DNA of 64,000 nt from JAISFI01 sp031553775 (lineage in GTDB: Bacteria > Bacteroidota > Bacteroidia > Bacteroidales > Azobacteroidaceae). The stretch spans positions 1 through 64,000 of the forward strand of contig JAVBLA010000017.1 of the NCBI GenBank assembly GCA_031553775.1. The letters run 5' to 3'. Below, in pieces: positions 1-7,760 of the stretch; the stretch's first letter is position 1, and each line of letters starts with the position of its first letter. The position numbers were made by a program, and so were the translations under genes. Below the pieces are notes generated by a model. That model searched no databases, was not told the origin of the DNA, and saw only the letters and a program-made list of their open reading frames with translations.

Positions 1-1
1 C

Positions 2-1240
2 GGGGTACTGGCTTACAATAAAATCAAGGTGGAAGAAGACCATGCTAATGTTTTGTACAGTCAGAAGATGTTCGCTTCGCTTGACGGCACATTCTCTATG
101 CGGGACTGTATGGATTCTTTTGAACCTTATCTGGCGATGAACCAACGGACGGAGAAAACGGTATTCCATGCTTCGCTTAATCCCGACCCGAAAGACAAAC
201 TTTCCGATGAGAAATTAACGGAGATAGCACAATCCTACATGGAAAAGTTAGGATACGGTAACCAGCCTTATATTGTTTTCAAGCATACGGACATTGACCG
301 CACCCATTGCCATATCATTTCCCTGAGGATAGATGAGACCGGGAAGAAAATCAACGATAGTTACGAAGTTGCCCGTTCAATGAAAATATGCAAGGAGTTG
401 GAACAGGAATTCGGGCTTATCCCGTTGGAGAGGAAGCAGCGGACGGATGAACCGCCCGTCAAAAAGATAGATTACAAAGCAGGGGATATCAAACATCAGG
501 TAAGCAATATTACAAAATCCGTGATGAACCACTTTTATTTCCAGTCGTTCGGGGAATACCGCACCCTATTGGAACAGTTCAATATCTCAGCCGAAGAAAT
601 CAACGAGGAGCATAGAGGAAAACCGTACAATGGTATCCTTTATTCCGTGATTAGTGAAGATGGTAAAAAGCAGGGCAAGCCGTTCAAGTCTTCGTTGTTT
701 GGTAAATCAGTCGGATTTGATGCCTTGCAGAATCATTATGAATTGTCAAAAGCTGCTGTCGAAAAGAAAAAAATACGAGAAACCTTGAAACCGGTGATTA
801 CACAGGCGATGAAACAAGCGGGCAGTAAGGAAGAATTCAAATTGCTGTTGAAAGAAAAAGGAATCGTTGCCATTTTAAGGGAAAACGAACAAGGCCGGAT
901 TTACGGCGTAACATTTATTGATACCAATAATCAAACCGTCCTGAACGGTTCCCGCTTAGGGAAGGAGTTTTCAGCGAATCAGTTTCAATACTTGTTTAAT
1001 GAATCTCCCGTGAAAGAAGAAAAAGAGGGATCACGGGCTGATAATAAACCCCGGCCAGAAAAACTTTCTTCTCCTTCGTCCGGTTTATCAAACTTAACGG
1101 ATTCCGGCGTATTCAGTATATTTGACTTTGAACCACATGGTGATAACTACGAAGACATTGCTTTTGCCAAAGAAAAAGAGTGGGAAGAAAAGAAAAGGCA
1201 GCGAAAATCAAAGAGACGGAAACCGGGACGACAAATGTAA
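2..1240 (+). CDS. Relaxase/mobilization nuclease (MobB-like), 5' end outside window
   Basis: DNA-nicking relaxase that starts conjugative transfer of a mobile element. The reading frame is open from base 2 (GVLAYNKIKVEEDHA), so the first ATG or GTG inside the window is not the true start. Only about 10-15 N-terminal residues are probably missing, since this family normally begins just before the GVLAYNKIKV segment. The relaxase core is in the first half: a SLNPDPKD segment, then a histidine motif in RTHCHIISLRID, which is the metal-binding part of the relaxase fold in Bacteroides mobilization proteins. The C-terminal third is charged and ends in a basic KRQRKSKRRKPGR tail suited to DNA contact. 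It is convergent with the HTH gene and separated from it by a perfect inverted repeat. Family assignment is firm. Which element class it belongs to cannot be seen. Confidence 0.87.
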   Translation, partial: GVLAYNKIKVEEDHANVLYSQKMFASLDGTFSMRDCMDSFEPYLAMNQRTEKTVFHASLNPDPKDKLSDEKLTEIAQSYMEKLGYGNQPYIVFKHTDIDRTHCHIISLRIDETGKKINDSYEVARSMKICKELEQEFGLIPLERKQRTDEPPVKKIDYKAGDIKHQVSNITKSVMNHFYFQSFGEYRTLLEQFNISAEEINEEHRGKPYNGILYSVISEDGKKQGKPFKSSLFGKSVGFDALQNHYELSKAAVEKKKIRETLKPVITQAMKQAGSKEEFKLLLKEKGIVAILRENEQGRIYGVTFIDTNNQTVLNGSRLGKEFSANQFQYLFNESPVKEEKEGSRADNKPRPEKLSSPSSGLSNLTDSGVFSIFDFEPHGDNYEDIAFAKEKEWEEKKRQRKSKRRKPGRQM

Positions 1241-1255
1241 ATAGGGTTATGATTG

Positions 1256-1319
1256 AAATATTTTTCTTTCCAAAGACCTCCGTGGTTTTGTGAGAGGCCA
1301 TTCGGAAAGAAAAATATTT
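1256..1319. terminator. Perfect 16-bp inverted repeat between convergent mob and HTH genes
   Basis: Arms at 1256-1271 and 1304-1319 are exact reverse complements (AAATATTTTTCTTTCC and its complement), with a 32-base centre holding a weak inner CCTC/GAGG pairing. It sits 15 bases after the relaxase stop and 19 before the end of the convergent HTH gene, so a bidirectional terminator is the simplest reading. The A/T-rich arms and large loop are unusual for an intrinsic terminator. Confidence 0.5.
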
Positions 1320-1338
1320 GTTGAGAGAGTCCGCTTGC

Positions 1339-1680
1339 TTATTCTGCTTCGGTTGGATCGGTTGGCAGGTTGTCTTTTATAAACCGTTGAAAAGTCTGGA
1401 AATCGCAATGTTCCTTCAAGAATGTCCGGACGTCTGAAACCCTATAATAGATTTTGTGCCCGAATTTGGCATAGGGAAGGATACCAGTAGACCTGTGCCG
1501 TTGAAGGGTTCTGTAACTGCACTTTAACATAAATGCCAAATCTTGATTATCCAGCATCTTTTCATCAGGAACTAACACATCGTTGGTGTTGACAAGTGCT
1601 TTCAGGTCTTTACCTATCTCATTCAGTTTTTTGGATAGCCGTTCCATCCATTTTTCAAAATCTTCATTATTGATATACAT
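1339..1680 (-). CDS. Helix-turn-helix DNA-binding protein, excisionase-like
   Basis: Small (113 aa) DNA-binding protein of the MerR-like/HTH_17 type found in Bacteroides conjugative and mobilizable transposons, where such proteins act as recombination directionality factors or regulators of excision. The N-terminal 40 residues look like a helical dimerisation segment. Residues about 43-95 carry the winged helix: LDNQDLAFMLKCSYRTLQRH is the helix-turn-helix, and KFGHKIYYRVSDVRTFL is the wing and following helix (compare G..+.Y+..DV..F). Position beside relaxase and RteC-like genes supports the excision role, but that is inference. The protein could instead regulate the neighbouring genes. Confidence 0.75.
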   Translation of the reverse strand: MYINNEDFEKWMERLSKKLNEIGKDLKALVNTNDVLVPDEKMLDNQDLAFMLKCSYRTLQRHRSTGILPYAKFGHKIYYRVSDVRTFLKEHCDFQTFQRFIKDNLPTDPTEAE

Positions 1681-1829
1681 TTTACTTCGTTTTTGAGATT
1701 AATACTAAATTTTTCTCAATGCATTGACGAAGCAAAGTTCAGCAGAACAAATCAATAAAAATAGAGGAGTCTGGTACAGACCCCTCTATCCATAAATGAT
1801 ATATTGCTAATATTTAGCGTATTACAAAA

Positions 1830-2490
1830 TCATCTTTTTTCATCTTTATTTTTCCTGTCGTTTTCAACCTGCCTTTTTTTGTACTCCTTCAGCAGTACGG
1901 CTTTCAAAGCATCGAGCGTTTTTGTCAGGTTATAAGGTTTCCGCTTGAATAGCTCCCTTTGGCAATCGGATAGACTATTGAAACTAAATCCAAAAGCCTG
2001 TTCAAATACGTTGGCAAGTGCTGTTTTTGAAGGTTTTTCACCCATGTCATTATCCAGACCACCTAATAAATGGATTGACACGAGTATCTCCGTCATTCCC
2101 ATAATACCCAGATTGGGAAATTTCGGAATGACTGACAATGAAGATTGCAATACTGGTTGATTGGATGGTGTAAACTGTTCGGGATGCCGGATTTTCAGCA
2201 GTAACAGTTCCCGTTCAGAATCAAGAGAAGATAAGGCTTTTTGTAGATACAGTTTTTTCAGGGCATTTTCCCCCCTGCTCGTACCGATGGATGTTTTCTA
2301 AAGCTGTTAACTCAATACGAGTAATATTCAGCATTCGATGGATATTTGCATACTCACCGGAACTGCTTACTGCCTCTATATGTTCAACAAAATTTCCATA
2401 GGCACATTCCATTTCTTCATTTGATTCGGTTTGTGAGGGTTCACTCAATAGAGCGAACAGTCTCATTTTTGATAATTCATTCATAGGCAT
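1830..2490 (-). pseudogene. RteC-like excision regulator, split by a one-base frameshift
   Basis: Two overlapping-frame pieces form one gene. The first starts at 2490 and runs MNELSKMRLFALL to RYEQGGKCP, where it leaves frame. The second carries MTEILVSIHLLGGLDN, VFEQAFGF and TKTLDALKAVLLKEY, the pattern of the RteC C-terminal domain (LVELIYALH..GVFN, FE..F, FLD.LK). Removing one G from the six-G run (C6 on the plus strand, 2270-2275) fuses them: EQGENALKKLYLQKAL continues without a stop into the second piece, giving about 219 residues. RteC regulates excision of CTnDOT-type elements. The gene may be a true pseudogene, a phase-variable gene, or a sequencing error in a homopolymer. RteC identity rests on pattern only. 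Confidence 0.6.
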
Positions 2491-2559
2491 AAAAATTAAA
2501 AAGTGAATATTAGTAATCAGACCATAGTCTTGTTTTATGCAGAATGAAATTTCAGCAGA

Positions 2560-3522
2560 CTACTTCGATGATTCAAGAATGCTTTTCTGTAAACCCTTTA
2601 GATAGGGCGTTTTGATTCCATATTTTTCTCCATAAGCAATGATGTCTTCAAACATTCTTTTCATTTCATTGGGAGAATGCTTCGTATGACCGTCAAACAT
2701 CTGTTGTAAGGCTTCATTGCTGTATATTTTTTTAGCAATAGGAACAGCTAAAAATAAGGGAAGTGAGTATAACTTATTTGATTTTTCCGCTTTCACATCG
2801 ATTCCCCTTTGGGTGCATACCGACAATCCTTCCCGAATTGCTTTTATAGCCTCCCTGATTATTCCCGGATTTTGAATGAAGCCACTTCCTCCTCTGGCTT
2901 TCATGATTCCGGCTGATAGACCTGATGCAACAGCATAATGAGTGATCAACCATATTCTTATGTGATTTGAAATAATAGGTTTCAGGTTGGCTTCTTCCAT
3001 CGCTTTAGCTATCTTCTGTAAGCGGGGTGTGATCTCTCCGTTAAGTTCCCCAAGCGGAGTATGAGAATATTTCAATCCTGAAATTGCGCAGTTGATACCC
3101 CTTTCGTTTCTACCTCCACCAACCATAAAGGGAAAGCCGAAGAAATATTGTCCGGGAAAAAGTTGGTTGGATATCTCCTCAAAATCGTCCCACATATTTT
3201 GGAAGAAAAGAATGTGGGCTTTTCCTGCTGATTCTTTCAGTACCGGAAGTATATTTTTCAGATAAATGCAATTGGTGGCGACAAGAATGTATTCAAAATC
3301 ATTTTCCGGCAGAAGCTTGTCGATTACTTTGGGTCGAAAAACGACTTGCGTCATTTGCTTTTGACCACCTCTGAAATCGAAACACTGTATATTGATTCCG
3401 TTTTCAGTTACTGATTGCAATTTCTCAGGTCTTACTAATACTGTAATATCATGACCAGCTATAGAAAGCTGCCATCCATAGGTGCTTCCGATGATTCCGG
3501 CTCCGTAAATAAGTATTTTCAT
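2560..3522 (-). CDS. Ketopantoate reductase family protein (ApbA/PanE-like)
   Basis: NAD(P)-dependent oxidoreductase of the 2-dehydropantoate 2-reductase superfamily, 320 aa and so close to the usual length. The N-terminal Rossmann motif is GAGIIGSTYG at residues 7-16, followed by VLVRPEKL, where the second beta strand and NADP-selecting arginine lie. The C-terminal helical domain contains the family's N/S..K..SG region (YAVASGLSAGIMKARGG). The usual catalytic lysine and Asn positions are not conserved clearly enough for me to claim pantoate synthesis. Its start overlaps the AraC gene's stop by four bases (ATGA), so the two are translationally coupled. As cargo of a mobile element with regulators it more likely acts on some other keto substrate. 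Substrate unknown. Confidence 0.72.
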   Translation of the reverse strand: MKILIYGAGIIGSTYGWQLSIAGHDITVLVRPEKLQSVTENGINIQCFDFRGGQKQMTQVVFRPKVIDKLLPENDFEYILVATNCIYLKNILPVLKESAGKAHILFFQNMWDDFEEISNQLFPGQYFFGFPFMVGGGRNERGINCAISGLKYSHTPLGELNGEITPRLQKIAKAMEEANLKPIISNHIRIWLITHYAVASGLSAGIMKARGGSGFIQNPGIIREAIKAIREGLSVCTQRGIDVKAEKSNKLYSLPLFLAVPIAKKIYSNEALQQMFDGHTKHSPNEMKRMFEDIIAYGEKYGIKTPYLKGLQKSILESSK

Positions 3523-4364
3523 GGTTGACTGGTATTATTAGATTGTTTTATTTCCAAGAAACAGGAACGGAACAATGAATAAGGTTCGGCATAGGGTTCT
3601 CTTACCGAAAGAAATTCACTGGGCAGATATCCTGAAAATCCTTTAAACTCCTTGATAAAGTGAGATAAATCATAATAACCGCAACTACATGCCAACTCGT
3701 TCAAATTTGTTTGAGGATGAATGTACAGCATTTGTAATGCCCTTTGAAAACGGGTAATCCGCAAATAATCTTTTGGATTTGTTCCGATATATGTCGAGAA
3801 TACTCGTTTGAATTGCTTGTAACCAAGGCAAGTTGTATTGGCAAGGGCAAAAATATCAGTTATTCCGGCATTGATGGACAGTACAACATTCTTCATGCGT
3901 CTCATATTCTCTTCATTGACAGTACTTATTCGATTCAGGAGAAACCGTTCAATCAGAAAAACACATGTTTGATTATCGGCTGTATCCATGAGCCGGTGTT
4001 CTAATTCGTTTAGTTGTGGCTCGCTTAAATCATCAATCGCAACCGTTTTTTCGTTCAACTCATTCATAGCATCTCCGAAAAACGCTTTTACCCCAACAGG
4101 TTGAAATACTACGATAATAAGACGAAGGGAAGTAAAAGTCAAAGTTGCATGTCTGGTTGATTGTCCGAACAGATAGGATGTAGGAAGAGGGCTTTTTTCC
4201 AATGAAGAGTAAATACTACCTTCCCGGTTAAATGCAAGCCCCATGCATCCGGCAGGGACAAAGCGCTGATGTCTCATCACAGTATCATCCACTGTAATGA
4301 ACCAGTATTGCTTTACATAAGGAGCAAGCAATGCCGACGGCTGTATGGCTTGAAAACTCTCCAT
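3519..4364 (-). CDS. AraC family transcriptional regulator
   Basis: Transcription factor with a C-terminal AraC/XylS DNA-binding domain. Two helix-turn-helix units are visible: ITDIFALANTTCLGYKQFKRVF, then LNELACSCGYYDLSHFIKEF with the signature GYYDLSHFIKEFK. The N-terminal part (MESFQAIQPSALLAPYVKQYW, then the FGQSTR region) matches the ligand/oligomerisation domain common in Bacteroidota AraC proteins. The frame is open back to 4430, but I place the start at 4364 (MESFQ) because a TATTTTTG promoter box lies at 4380-4387 and the homologous region begins there. It is coupled by an ATGA overlap to the ketopantoate-reductase-like gene, which it probably controls. The effector is unknown. Confidence 0.83.
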   Translation of the reverse strand: MESFQAIQPSALLAPYVKQYWFITVDDTVMRHQRFVPAGCMGLAFNREGSIYSSLEKSPLPTSYLFGQSTRHATLTFTSLRLIIVVFQPVGVKAFFGDAMNELNEKTVAIDDLSEPQLNELEHRLMDTADNQTCVFLIERFLLNRISTVNEENMRRMKNVVLSINAGITDIFALANTTCLGYKQFKRVFSTYIGTNPKDYLRITRFQRALQMLYIHPQTNLNELACSCGYYDLSHFIKEFKGFSGYLPSEFLSVREPYAEPYSLFRSCFLEIKQSNNTSQP

Positions 4365-4379
4365 CAGATAATTTGTTTG

Positions 4380-4387
4380 CAAAAATA
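4380..4387 (-). promoter_or_regulatory. Bacteroidota -7 box before AraC gene
   Basis: The reverse strand reads TATTTTTG, a match to the Bacteroidota -7 consensus TAnnTTTG, 16 bases before the MESFQ start. No clear -33 TTTG is seen at the usual distance, so this is tentative. Confidence 0.3.
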
Positions 4388-4429
4388 TGGATATTATCCT
4401 GTTTATCAGGTGTAAAAAACGGACATTCA

Positions 4430-5368
4430 CTATAACTTGAATCCTTTTCTTTGGTTTTTCAGATTCTTTTGAATTGAAATGTTATTTGCTTGTCTATGAT
4501 TATCGATAGTAACAATGTTTTGATATACACTGCCTTTATATCCGTTGTATTGCGTATTCTCGTACAATTTCACCAACGACTTAGCATAGTCTGAAATTGC
4601 TGATACAGAAGGCTTAGATAAATTACTCGTTAACAATCCACTACCTAATATTCCCGGATTACAAGGTATGGCATCCGGTTGGATTATATCCATTACTAAT
4701 TCGGTGCAAGATAGATTTTCGGTCGATTTGTTTGAGAACTTTCCTGAAATGAAATCGTTCAGGTACTTTTTCTCATTCAGGGTATTGAATCCATACCATA
4801 GGAAGCACATCAACCCCTTTTTAGTAGCTTTCACGAACAAATCCATGTAATCGTATCCATTTGTCGAAGGTTCATTGACTGCATAAGGGTCAATGTGCAT
4901 CAATGTAGATGCAGGTAAGACTGGTAATAAATCCAATGCACCAATGATGGAATCTTGTTTTATAGTCACCACTTTATCGCTTAGTTGATGCGCTTTTGCA
5001 AAAGCGGTAACATTATTCAATGGCGTTGTTTGGATATCGAAGAAAATGTATTTCTTAACTGAATCGGCAAGAACACCCATTGCCAATCCCGGAGACCCTA
5101 TGTATTTTTCTTGTTTCATGGCAGGGCATTCCAGTTCATAGTACTTGGTATGACGCAAATCCGCATTGTCTTTAGCTTTGTCCATAAACGAGTATATTCC
5201 ATATTGCTGTTCAGGCGTATGACTTAGAACATATTCAGCGCAAGCGGAATTCGTTTCAACATAGACTGTTGGTTGCTCGTTCCGTATCACCTCGCACAAG
5301 GCAAGATGTTTCCAAACATCAGCAGGTTTACCGTAATGGCTGTAAATTTCTTCCATTGTCTTAATCAT
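4430..5368 (-). CDS. RlmJ-like protein (divergent 23S rRNA adenine methyltransferase family)
   Basis: The layout matches RlmJ, the SAM-dependent enzyme that methylates N6 of A2030 in 23S rRNA: HYGKPADVWKHLALCEVI corresponds to the family's HAGNHADVLKH, then a YVETNSACAEY strand for the YLDTHAGAG SAM-binding motif, GSPGLA, and a catalytic-loop segment IDPYAVN where RlmJ has DPPY. FVKATKKGLMCFLWYGF matches the region before WYP. So the fold is probably the same, but the methyltransferase motif is DPYA and the GxG motif is changed, so activity on rRNA is doubtful. Length is 312 aa versus about 280. It is cargo of the mobile element, just upstream of the AraC gene. Start is 5368, or 5356 (second Met) given the box at 5381. 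Confidence 0.5.
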   Translation of the reverse strand: MIKTMEEIYSHYGKPADVWKHLALCEVIRNEQPTVYVETNSACAEYVLSHTPEQQYGIYSFMDKAKDNADLRHTKYYELECPAMKQEKYIGSPGLAMGVLADSVKKYIFFDIQTTPLNNVTAFAKAHQLSDKVVTIKQDSIIGALDLLPVLPASTLMHIDPYAVNEPSTNGYDYMDLFVKATKKGLMCFLWYGFNTLNEKKYLNDFISGKFSNKSTENLSCTELVMDIIQPDAIPCNPGILGSGLLTSNLSKPSVSAISDYAKSLVKLYENTQYNGYKGSVYQNIVTIDNHRQANNISIQKNLKNQRKGFKL

Positions 5369-5380
5369 TAATAGTTACGG

Positions 5381-5388
5381 CAAAAATA
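5381..5388 (-). promoter_or_regulatory. Bacteroidota -7 box before RlmJ-like gene
   Basis: The reverse strand reads TATTTTTG (TAnnTTTG consensus) 12 bases before the first ATG, which favours the second Met at 5356. No convincing -33 TTTG is present. Confidence 0.3.
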
Positions 5389-5431
5389 GATGAATCAGAA
5401 AGATTAGTTCTTGAAGTATTTCAAGACTTTG

Positions 5432-6061
5432 CTACTTCTTCCACATTCTTTTGCGAATATGGCTTATCGTCTCTGGGGTTACTCCCAAAAAAGAAGCAAT
5501 TTCTTTCAATGGAATCTTTTCTTTCAGGTCGGGACAACGCTCCATTAAAGCGATGTACCGTTGCTCTGGGGTTTCGCAATAGAATCCGAATAAGCGTTGG
5601 CTGATTGTTGCAAACATGGATTCTGCAATCAGGCGTCCAAGCCGTTGCGTGTCCATGTTTGTTTCCCAAAAGTCGTTTAACTCTGCAAATGTAAGAAGAT
5701 AGGCTTTACTGTCGGTAACAGCCTGAATATTGATTCGAGAGCTTGTTTTGTTAGCTAACGCCGGATAATCAGACACAAAATCATTTTTGAAACTGTACCC
5801 GATAATCCGTTCATTTGCCTTGTCATCAATCCGTGTCAAACGAAATATACCTAAATCAACAAAACCAATATGGTTTGTTCGTTCGTTTTGGCGAGCGAAA
5901 TATTCTTTTTTCTTGAATTCCCTTATAGTCCCTCTTTGGCGAAATAAGTTTTCCAATTCAGAACAATCGGGTTGTATGATATTGACATTGAATTTATCCA
6001 TAAGAAAGTCTGATGTTATCTGCAAAAATACATCATTTGAATCATTTTCCTCTGGATTCAC
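5432..6061 (-). CDS. Crp/Fnr family transcriptional regulator
   Basis: Regulator with an N-terminal cyclic-nucleotide-binding-type beta roll (RQRGTIREFKKKEYFARQNE through GFVDLGIFRLTRIDD and SFKNDFVSDYPAL) and a C-terminal winged helix (ISQRLFGFYCETPEQRYIALMERCPDLKEKIPLKEIASFLGVTPETISHIRKRMW, about residues 145-207). SFLGVTPETISHIR is the recognition-helix motif of the family. The beta roll lacks the R.S residues that bind cAMP, as is usual in Bacteroidota homologues, so no cAMP response should be assumed. The frame opens with GTG at 6061. An ATG at 6001 (MDKFNVNII) is equally plausible. It starts 3 bases after the integrase stop on the same strand, so it may be co-transcribed with the integrase. 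Confidence 0.8.
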   Translation of the reverse strand: MNPEENDSNDVFLQITSDFLMDKFNVNIIQPDCSELENLFRQRGTIREFKKKEYFARQNERTNHIGFVDLGIFRLTRIDDKANERIIGYSFKNDFVSDYPALANKTSSRINIQAVTDSKAYLLTFAELNDFWETNMDTQRLGRLIAESMFATISQRLFGFYCETPEQRYIALMERCPDLKEKIPLKEIASFLGVTPETISHIRKRMWKK

Positions 6062-6064
6062 ATA

Positions 6065-7288
6065 TTATTTCGCCTGTTTATAATACTTTGCCAAATCATC
6101 AAACTCTGCTCTTACCTTATTCACTTCGCTGAAAATCTTTTGGTTAAGCACCTTTGCATAAATCTGTGTGGTCGTAATATTGGTATGACCCAACATTTTG
6201 GAAACACTTTCGATAGAAACACCCTTCGTCAGCATAAAAGTCGAGAAGCTGTGGCGTCCGCAATGTGTTGTAAGCCGCTTATTGATACCACACAACGCTG
6301 CAATTTCCTTCAAGTATTCATTCATCTTTTGGTTAGTATGTATAGGCAAGAGTTTCCCGTTTGGCAAACCGTCATACTTTTTGAGAATAGATAGAGGAAT
6401 CTCTAATAAAGGTATGTTTGCTTGAACGGAAGATTTCTGCCGGGTTAGCTGTATCCACTGTTGACCGAACCCATCTTCAATTATATTATCCTCTGTTAAA
6501 TTCGCTGCATCTATATAAGCTAATCCCGTGAAAATTTGAAATAAAAACACATCACGTACTTCTTCCAGCCGTTTCGACTCAAATTTCTTGTTCATCAATC
6601 TTTTGATTTCCGGTTCAATCAAGAACTGCTTCTTTACAGGTTTATACCCTAATGTATAATCATCGAAAGGGTCAACGGTTATATATCTGTTTTTAAGTGC
6701 ATTGGAGACAATTTGTTTCAGATAGCGTAAATGTTTAACTGTAGAGTTATGTCCGCAACCGCATACAGATTTCAGATAAACCTCATAATCGGTAACAAAC
6801 TGAAAATCAACATCCCGGATTGGCATATCTTCTTTCTTGTATTTATATACCATAAAATCGGCAACACGCTTTTGGGTAGCCAGATATTTTGAAAGAGTGG
6901 TACAACGAATCGTCTTGCCAACAAGATTTCGTTTTTGTTCTACCTTAATATCATAGAGGGAAAGAACTGTGTTACTACGAATTTCTTTACCCAGATAAGT
7001 ATTCCGAAGTTTATCTGGCGTTACATAGCCATCTTTTTCAAGAATTGCTTTGTAATGTTTGTCTAATGCAATCTTTATTTTATCTAGAGAGTCATTGATT
7101 TGTTGGGCTTCCTTTGTTCTTCCAATGACTTTACCCAATGGACTCCACATTTCCGGTCTTACAAAAGCTAAAGAACTAAATTCTGCTTTTTCTCCACTAA
7201 TGGATATTCTTACCATGATATTGGCAAGTCCATCCTTGTTTAAATGTCCCTTTCTGATAAGAAAAAGGATTCGATACGTACTTTTCAT
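6065..7288 (-). CDS. int: Tyrosine recombinase / integrase of the mobile element
   Basis: Site-specific integrase of the Bacteroides type, 407 aa. Residues 1-90 form an arm-binding domain (RILFLIRKGHLNKDGLANIMVRI), 100-215 the core-binding SAM-like domain (DFMVYKYKKEDMPIRDVDFQFV), and the rest the catalytic domain. Catalytic residues visible: H and R in HCGRHSF, H in MLGHTN, and the nucleophile Y in IYAKV. The first catalytic arginine, normally in TGLR, is replaced by alanine (FTGLAYIDAANL). IntDOT also lacks this arginine, with serine there. The gene reads away from tRNA-Val, whose 3' end is 290 bases upstream, consistent with insertion at that tRNA. Family certainty is high. Confidence 0.92.
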   Translation of the reverse strand: MKSTYRILFLIRKGHLNKDGLANIMVRISISGEKAEFSSLAFVRPEMWSPLGKVIGRTKEAQQINDSLDKIKIALDKHYKAILEKDGYVTPDKLRNTYLGKEIRSNTVLSLYDIKVEQKRNLVGKTIRCTTLSKYLATQKRVADFMVYKYKKEDMPIRDVDFQFVTDYEVYLKSVCGCGHNSTVKHLRYLKQIVSNALKNRYITVDPFDDYTLGYKPVKKQFLIEPEIKRLMNKKFESKRLEEVRDVFLFQIFTGLAYIDAANLTEDNIIEDGFGQQWIQLTRQKSSVQANIPLLEIPLSILKKYDGLPNGKLLPIHTNQKMNEYLKEIAALCGINKRLTTHCGRHSFSTFMLTKGVSIESVSKMLGHTNITTTQIYAKVLNQKIFSEVNKVRAEFDDLAKYYKQAK

Positions 7289-7351
7289 TGCTCATTCTTT
7301 TTAATAATTCGACAAAATTATTCACTGTCACTTAAAGAATGAAACTGTTAA

Positions 7352-7477
7352 AAAAGCCAAGTTGTGCCATCATAAGTCACTAACTTCCAATGAGTAATTT
7401 GTTAAAAAGTGAGCAGAAATACACAAACCAGTTTGCTCACTTTTTGCTCACTCAACTATTGTCATAAGTTGGCTTTT
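7352..7477. repeat. Integrase-proximal cluster of inverted and direct repeats (possible att/arm sites)
   Basis: Between int and tRNA-Val lie several short repeats. AAAAAGTGAGCA (7404-7415) is repeated inverted at 7434-7445. TTTGCTCAC occurs directly at 7432-7440 and 7443-7451, eleven bases apart. AAAAGCCAA (7352-7360) is repeated inverted at 7469-7477. Helical-phase spacing beside an integrase gene suggests arm-type or excisionase binding sites. The exact crossover site cannot be defined because the other end of the element is outside the window. Confidence 0.4.
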
Positions 7478-7493
7478 ATTGTCCGAGGGTAGA

Positions 7494-7530
7494 ATAAAAA
7501 AAGTCTGCTAATCTACTGACTAACAGACTT
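7494..7530 (-). terminator. Intrinsic terminator of tRNA-Val
   Basis: On the reverse strand a 7-bp stem (AAGTCTG/CAGACTT, 7501-7507 and 7524-7530) with a 16-base loop is followed by a run of seven T. It lies 46 bases beyond the tRNA 3' end in the direction of its transcription. Confidence 0.65.
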
Positions 7531-7575
7531 ATTGTCTTTTATTGGCTTTGCTTGTCTTTCGACCTTTTTGCCATT

Positions 7576-7653
7576 TGGTGGGCGTTGACGGATTCGAACC
7601 GCCGACCCTCTGCTTGTAAGGCAGATGCTCTGAACCAGCTGAGCTAAACGCCC
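7576..7653 (-). tRNA. tRNA-Val (anticodon UAC), CCA encoded
   Basis: The reverse strand folds as a complete cloverleaf: acceptor GGGCGTT/AACGCCC, D-arm GCTC/GAGC, anticodon stem TCTGC/GCAGA around loop CTTACAA (anticodon TAC, valine), and T-arm GGCGG-TTCGAAT-CCGTC with one G-T pair. Discriminator A is followed by an encoded CCA (reverse of 7576-7578). The 3' end faces the integrase, the usual geometry when a tRNA 3' end serves as attachment site. Confidence 0.96.
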
Positions 7654-7688
7654 TCATTTTTTTACTGCTCTTGCTCTCAAAAGCGATG

Positions 7689-7719
7689 CAAAGGTAGTAC
7701 TTTATTTTTATTCTCCAAA
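7689..7719 (-). promoter_or_regulatory. Promoter of tRNA-Val
   Basis: The reverse strand has a -33 TTTG (7716-7719) and a -7 TACCTTTG (7689-7696) separated by 19 bases, which fits the Bacteroidota sigma-ABfr consensus. It starts 36 bases before the tRNA 5' end. Confidence 0.6.
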
Positions 7720-7760
7720 TATTTTCTAAAAAAAATATTTCAAAAAATCATCTTATTTGA

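Noticed and set aside
1113..1301. 62-codon reverse frame overlapping the mob 3' end
   Set aside because: Antisense to the relaxase C-terminus and covers the inverted repeat; no independent support.
1..7500. Mobile element considered a prophage
   Set aside because: A relaxase and RteC/excisionase-like genes are present and no phage structural gene is visible, so a conjugative or mobilizable element fits better.
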